From the NCBI GenBank assembly GCA_030410095.1, contig JAUFRC010000001.1, positions 632,501 to 696,500 on the forward strand: a DNA stretch of 64,000 bases, given 5' to 3'. This stretch comes from Paracoccus cavernae. Its GTDB lineage: Bacteria; Pseudomonadota; Alphaproteobacteria; Rhodobacterales; Rhodobacteraceae. Each line of letters opens with the position of its first letter. The first letter of the stretch is position 1. Shown one piece after another: positions 60,707 to 64,000 of the stretch. The notes beneath the pieces were generated by a model that searched no databases, was not told where the DNA came from, and saw only the letters and a list, made by a program, of their open reading frames with translations. A program made the translations under genes and the position numbers.

Positions 60707-61293
60707 TCATTTCCCGGCGGCGTGCGCGATGACCGCATTTCTGAGGGCTTCGACCCAAGCGCTGTCACCGGCCGCTTCGCCCAGAATGCGTGCGCCGACC
60801 ATTGCGGCGAAAAGGATCAGGCTGTCGGGATCGGCAGCGTCGGCCTGTGGCTGACCGTTCGCGGGCCGGTTCTCTGTGTCGAAAACCCCGAGCAGGGCGC
60901 TGGCCCCCTGTCGTAGGCCTCCTTGGCGGCGGCCTGCGGCTCCTGTTCGGCGCTATAGGGCGCGAAGGCGATGATCGGGCAGCGGTTTTGCGGCTCGGGG
61001 CGCAGATAATGCGCAACAAGCGCGGCGCGCGAACCATGATCGGGCGTGTCCGCTGGCGCGAAGAACTGCTGCCAAAGCGCCGCGGCCTCGTCGAAGGCGC
61101 GGGCGGTTGCCTCTTCGACGAGTGCGTCTTTCGAGGCGAAATGCTTGTAAAACCCGCCGACGGTCATACCGGCTCCGGCCATGATATCGGCGACGGAGAC
61201 AGCCTCGACCCCATGCGCGCGAAACAAGGCGCTTGCGATCCCGACGATCTTTTCGCGGTTTTGCTGGGCCTGTTCGGCCGAGGATCGTCCCAT
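60707..61293 (-). CDS. TetR family transcriptional regulator, one frameshift
   Basis: About 195 aa. The HTH reads IVGIASALFRAHGVEAVSVADIMAGAGMTVGGFYKHFASKDALV, the TetR_N signature. The ligand domain continues EPQNRCPIIAFAPYSAEQE and, after one missing base near 60910, ASALLGVFDTENRPANGQPQ, ending SAWVEALRNAVIAHAAGK. It is divergent from an MFS gene and probably represses it. 587 nt agrees with one deletion. Confidence 0.83.
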
Positions 61294-61558
61294 CTCATGT
61301 CTCCTTCCGCAAGACAAACAACCACGCCTTCAACGCCCTCGGCACGCCATCATGCCGGTTCCGCCGCGTGCGGGGAACCCAAGCCTTAGCCTTTCGTCGC
61401 CGCGAGTGCGATGGCGTGATCCCTGCAATCGGACCGGTCATGCGCGCGCATGTAAACGTCGGCCGGTATGGCCGGGGGCAGGCGTTACAGGGCAGGTTCT
61501 CTGCATCATCATGCCTCGAGCGAGGGTCAGGGTGGCGGCATTGCTTGACACGCCCAAT

Positions 61559-61578
61559 TAGATTATGATTGCTATCTA
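61559..61578 (+). promoter_or_regulatory. Candidate TetR operator/promoter
   Basis: TAGAT-N10-ATCTA dyad in an AT-rich patch, with TTGACA at 61545-61550 just upstream, between the divergent TetR and MFS genes. Confidence 0.4.
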
Positions 61579-61626
61579 TTTTGACAAGATCCGAAAAGCC
61601 CGATTTACGCATTGCAGGAGCCCCCG

Positions 61627-62839
61627 ATGACGCCGATCTCCCGTTCACCCAAACACCCCTGGATCGTGCTGATCTGCGCCGCGACCTTGGTCACGATCGC
61701 CATGGGTATCCGTCAATCCTTCGGCCTCTATCTGCGTCCGGTCGAGCTGGATACCGGCATCGGGCGCGAGGCTTTCGGCTTTGCGATCGCGGTCCAGAAC
61801 CTGCTTTTGGGGCTTGCCCAGCCCTTTGTCGGGGCCTTGGCCGACAAACATGGCGCGGGCGCGTCGCGGCTTTGGGCGGGGCGCTCTATGCGTTGGGGCT
61901 GGTGCTGGCCTCGATGATCTCCGGCGCTTTCGGGTTGACGGTCACGCTGGGCGGGCTGGTCGGTTTTGCGATGACGGGCGTGACTTTCGTCATTGCCATT
62001 GGCGCGGCGGTTCGCGCCGTGCCAGCCGGGAAACGCGGCCTCGCCGCCGGAATCGTGACGGCCGGAGGCTCGGTCGGCCAGTTCCTTCTGGTTCCCGTCG
62101 CGCAAGGGCTGATCCAGGGCTTCGGCTGGCGCGAGGCGCTGCTGATTTCGGCCGCGCTTGCCGCGCTGATGGTCCCGCTGGCGATCGGGATCGCCGGCAA
62201 GCCGCAGCAGGTCGAGGCGGGCTCTGCCCCCAGCCAGAGCTTCGGCGAGGCTTTGCGCGAGGCAGCCGGACATTCGGGCTTTTGGCTGTTGAACGCGGGG
62301 TTTTTCGTCTGCGGCTTTCATGTGGCGTTCATCGGGACACATCTGCCGGCCTTTCTGGTCGACAAAGGGCTTGATCCCGCGATCGGAGCGCGGGCTCTGG
62401 CCTTGGTCGGGCTGTTCAACATCCTCGGCTCTTATGTCTTCGGCGTCTCGGCTGACCGCTTGCGCAAGAAATACGTTCTGGCCTGGATCTATCTGGCCCG
62501 TGCGGTCGCCATGGTGCTTTTCCTGGCCTTTCCCATCACGGATGTGACGGCTACGGTCTTTGCCTGTACTTTGGGCTTTCTCTGGCTGGGGACTGTGCCT
62601 TTGACGAGCGGTCTGGTCGGCCAGATCTTTGGCGTGCGCTATGTCTCGACGCTCTTCGGCATCGTCTTTCTGTCCCACCAGCTCGGCTCGTTCTTCGGTG
62701 CTTGGGGGCGGGTTCTGTCTATGCCGCCACCGGATCCTACGACTTCGCCTGGCAGGTCTCGATCGCGATTGCCGTGCTGGCGGCGCTGCTGCATTGGCCG
62801 ATCAAGGACGCGCCCTTGCAGCGGCCGGTTGCCCGATAA
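61627..62839 (+). CDS. MFS transporter (oxalate/formate or monocarboxylate type), two frameshifts
   Basis: About 405 aa with 12 membrane segments. IRQSFGLYLRPVELDTGIGR and AQPFVGALADKHGAGRVAAL form the first half, MTGVTFVIAIGAAVRAVP and GGSVGQFLLVPVAQGLIQGFGWR follow, and the second half has FFVCGFHVAFIGTHLPAFL. Missing bases near 61862 and 62710; 1213 nt agrees with two. AGGAG precedes the ATG. Probably controlled by the divergent TetR gene. The substrate is unknown. Confidence 0.83.
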
Positions 62840-62967
62840 TGGAGATCCCGCGCTTTAACCGGATCGTCATTGCCTTTCTGGCCGCGCTCGTCCTGCTGGC
62901 GGGATGGGCGCTGTGGCAGGCCTATGGTCTGCCGGTGCTGCTGCTGTCGGGCTTCATGCTCTGCTGA
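62839..62967 (+). CDS. 42-aa single-pass membrane protein, coupled to MFS gene
   Basis: MEIPRFNRIVIAFLAALVLL is followed by AGWALWQAYGLPVLLLSGFM and LC. A basic N-terminus and one or two hydrophobic stretches predict a small inner-membrane protein. Its ATG overlaps the MFS stop codon (TAATG), a hallmark of translational coupling. It may modulate the transporter. Too short for standard gene callers. Confidence 0.55.
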   Translation: MEIPRFNRIVIAFLAALVLLAGWALWQAYGLPVLLLSGFMLC

Positions 62968-63021
62968 GCAGGGCTCGGCAGCCGGTGCCGCGCGCGATCC
63001 GTCCGCTCGGGCGCCCTTGCG

Positions 63022-63300
63022 TCAGCGATGCGCCAGATAATCGGCCGAGACATAGCCCGACACGCTCGGCCGGTCGGTCAGCGTGACCCTGCACCAGACC
63101 TTGCCGGCATTCGTCACGCAATTCTGGCGGGTCAGGCGGGTGCCGTCGGGCAGGCCGATGATGATCTTGTGATTGAGGCTCGGGCCTTCGCGCAGCTTCA
63201 AAAGATCGTCGGGACCGGCCCCTCGGACGACGGCACCGGAGCCCACCGCGCAGCCGGCAACGAGGGAAAGAGCGAGAAGGGCAGCAAAATGGGTTCGCAT
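63022..63300 (-). CDS. SH3-domain lipoprotein
   Basis: 92 aa and intact. The lipoprotein signal ends in LSLVAGC (lipobox). The bacterial SH3 domain has LLKLREGPSLNHKIIIGLPDG and WCRVTLTDRPSVSGYVSADYL, with the typical LNVRxGPS-like and WxxV/GWVxxxYL pattern. Probably envelope-anchored and peptide- or wall-binding. Confidence 0.87.
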   Translation of the reverse strand: MRTHFAALLALSLVAGCAVGSGAVVRGAGPDDLLKLREGPSLNHKIIIGLPDGTRLTRQNCVTNAGKVWCRVTLTDRPSVSGYVSADYLAHR

Positions 63301-63476
63301 TTCAAGACCTGTATCGTTTTTTGTAGCAATACAACACGATCACGACGAAGGACAGCGGGCCGGAGCAGGGCGCGGCGGCATGTGGCCGAGCGCTGGACTT
63401 TTGCCGGCATCGCCCCCAAAATCCGCAAAGGTGCCGCCGACGCGCGCCTTGTCGAAACCGGACCCGAGGTCGCGCG

Positions 63477-63788
63477 ATGGAGAGTTTTCCCCACGGTACT
63501 GTCCATCAGGCAGGCGAGGATCTGCAGGCCGCTCTGCGGGCCGATCCCCAGCTTTTGGGGCTTTGGGAAAAGCTGACGCCGATCGGGCGCAACGAATTCA
63601 TCTGTTGGGTCGAGGATGCCAAACAGGCCGCCACCCGCGAGCGCCGCATCGCTCGGCTTTGCCAAGAGCTTGCCGAGGGCAACAAGCGCCCCTGCTGCTG
63701 GGTCGGCTGCATCCACCGGACCGACAAAAAGCCCGGAGCATGGCAGCAGGCGGTTCTGATCGACAAGGTCAAGAAGAAGCAGCCTTAG
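63477..63788 (+). CDS. YdeI/OmpD-associated family protein
   Basis: 103 aa. It has DLQAALRADPQLLGLWEKLTPIGRNEFICWVEDAKQAATRERRI, the YdeI-type stretch with an EFxxWVEDAKQxxTRxRRI core. It ends GCIHRTDKKPGAWQQAVLID. Members have been linked to bacteriocin or antimicrobial-peptide protection, but the mechanism is unclear. No clear ribosome binding site; the start is the first ATG of the domain. Confidence 0.72.
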   Translation: MESFPHGTVHQAGEDLQAALRADPQLLGLWEKLTPIGRNEFICWVEDAKQAATRERRIARLCQELAEGNKRPCCWVGCIHRTDKKPGAWQQAVLIDKVKKKQP

Positions 63789-64000
63789 TCGGGACCGATG
63801 GCAAGTCCTTTGAGGGCAGGGCCGTTGAGTGCAGGGCAGAATCCGCCGCGCATACCTTCTGTTCCGGCGCGCAGAGTCGCCCGCGTTAGCCCGACCCTTG
63901 CCTTTCGTCGCTTGTCGGGTGATGCGCCTTTCAAACGGCTCGCGCGGGCGCGCTTTGTACCGCTTTCTCGCGACAGGGCCCATGACAGGCGCCATGACAA
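63789..64000. other. Window-end region, no gene supported
   Basis: Open only because of high GC; no recognisable motif. Confidence 0.3.

Overview
The window looks like chromosomal DNA of an alphaproteobacterium of the Rhodobacterales (Rhodobacteraceae/Paracoccaceae type). The reasons are high GC with strong third-position bias, Hint-domain secreted proteins, a Rhodobacterales-type beta-helix surface protein, an NDUFS4-like complex I subunit, and AidB, AGCS and YchF homologues of that lineage. I see no rRNA, tRNA or CRISPR array. A dominant technical feature is frameshifting. About 30 otherwise well-conserved genes are broken by single-base shifts. Every case I resolved is explained by one or more missing bases, often in G or C runs, and the gene lengths modulo 3 agree. 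I therefore annotate these as one gene each and treat the shifts as probable consensus errors, not pseudogenes, unless stated.

Layout. 1-1726: remnant of a phage lysis module (amidase endolysin, LLH-type holin) with a duplicated terminator/start segment. 1949-7690: lower-GC island with two secreted Hint-domain proteins, a group II truncated haemoglobin and several small ORFs; it ends at an N-terminally truncated beta-helix protein. 8915-17347: housekeeping (acetyl-CoA synthetase, cobalamin riboswitch plus BtuB-type receptor, DjlA-like co-chaperone, trpA, a VOC protein, ychF). 17457-23099: two-gene operon of an oligosaccharide flippase and a one-module NRPS (C-A-PCP-TE). 23312-25152: divergent GntR regulator and bile-acid:Na+ type transporter. 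25225-30523: dipeptide ABC operon dppABCDF. 31148-38250: an M48-like protease/TPM fusion, AidB-like acyl-CoA dehydrogenase, Na+/alanine symporter and an orphan glycine-betaine binding protein. 38253-44245: a putative quinone/hydroquinone detoxification cluster (glutathionyl-hydroquinone reductase, fused VOC dioxygenase-carboxylesterase, second VOC dioxygenase, divergent LysR regulator, MFS exporter). 44605-49611: M19 dipeptidase, ABM protein, ParA-like ATPase, uvrB, NDUFS4-like subunit. 49615-57225: accessory region with a Tn7/Tn5053-like tniA-tniB-tniQ transposon whose ends can be read directly. It is disrupted by a decayed IS3-family element and followed by gltS and by fused end remnants of a second, related transposon. 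57323-63788: stress and envelope genes (PhnB-like VOC, PRC-barrel, CsbD, truncated GH8 cellulase, TetR/MFS pair with a 42-aa coupled membrane protein, SH3 lipoprotein, YdeI-like protein).

The most unusual biology is the fused dioxygenase-esterase inside the quinone cluster, the flippase-NRPS operon, and the transposon complex with its adjacent right-end/left-end scar.
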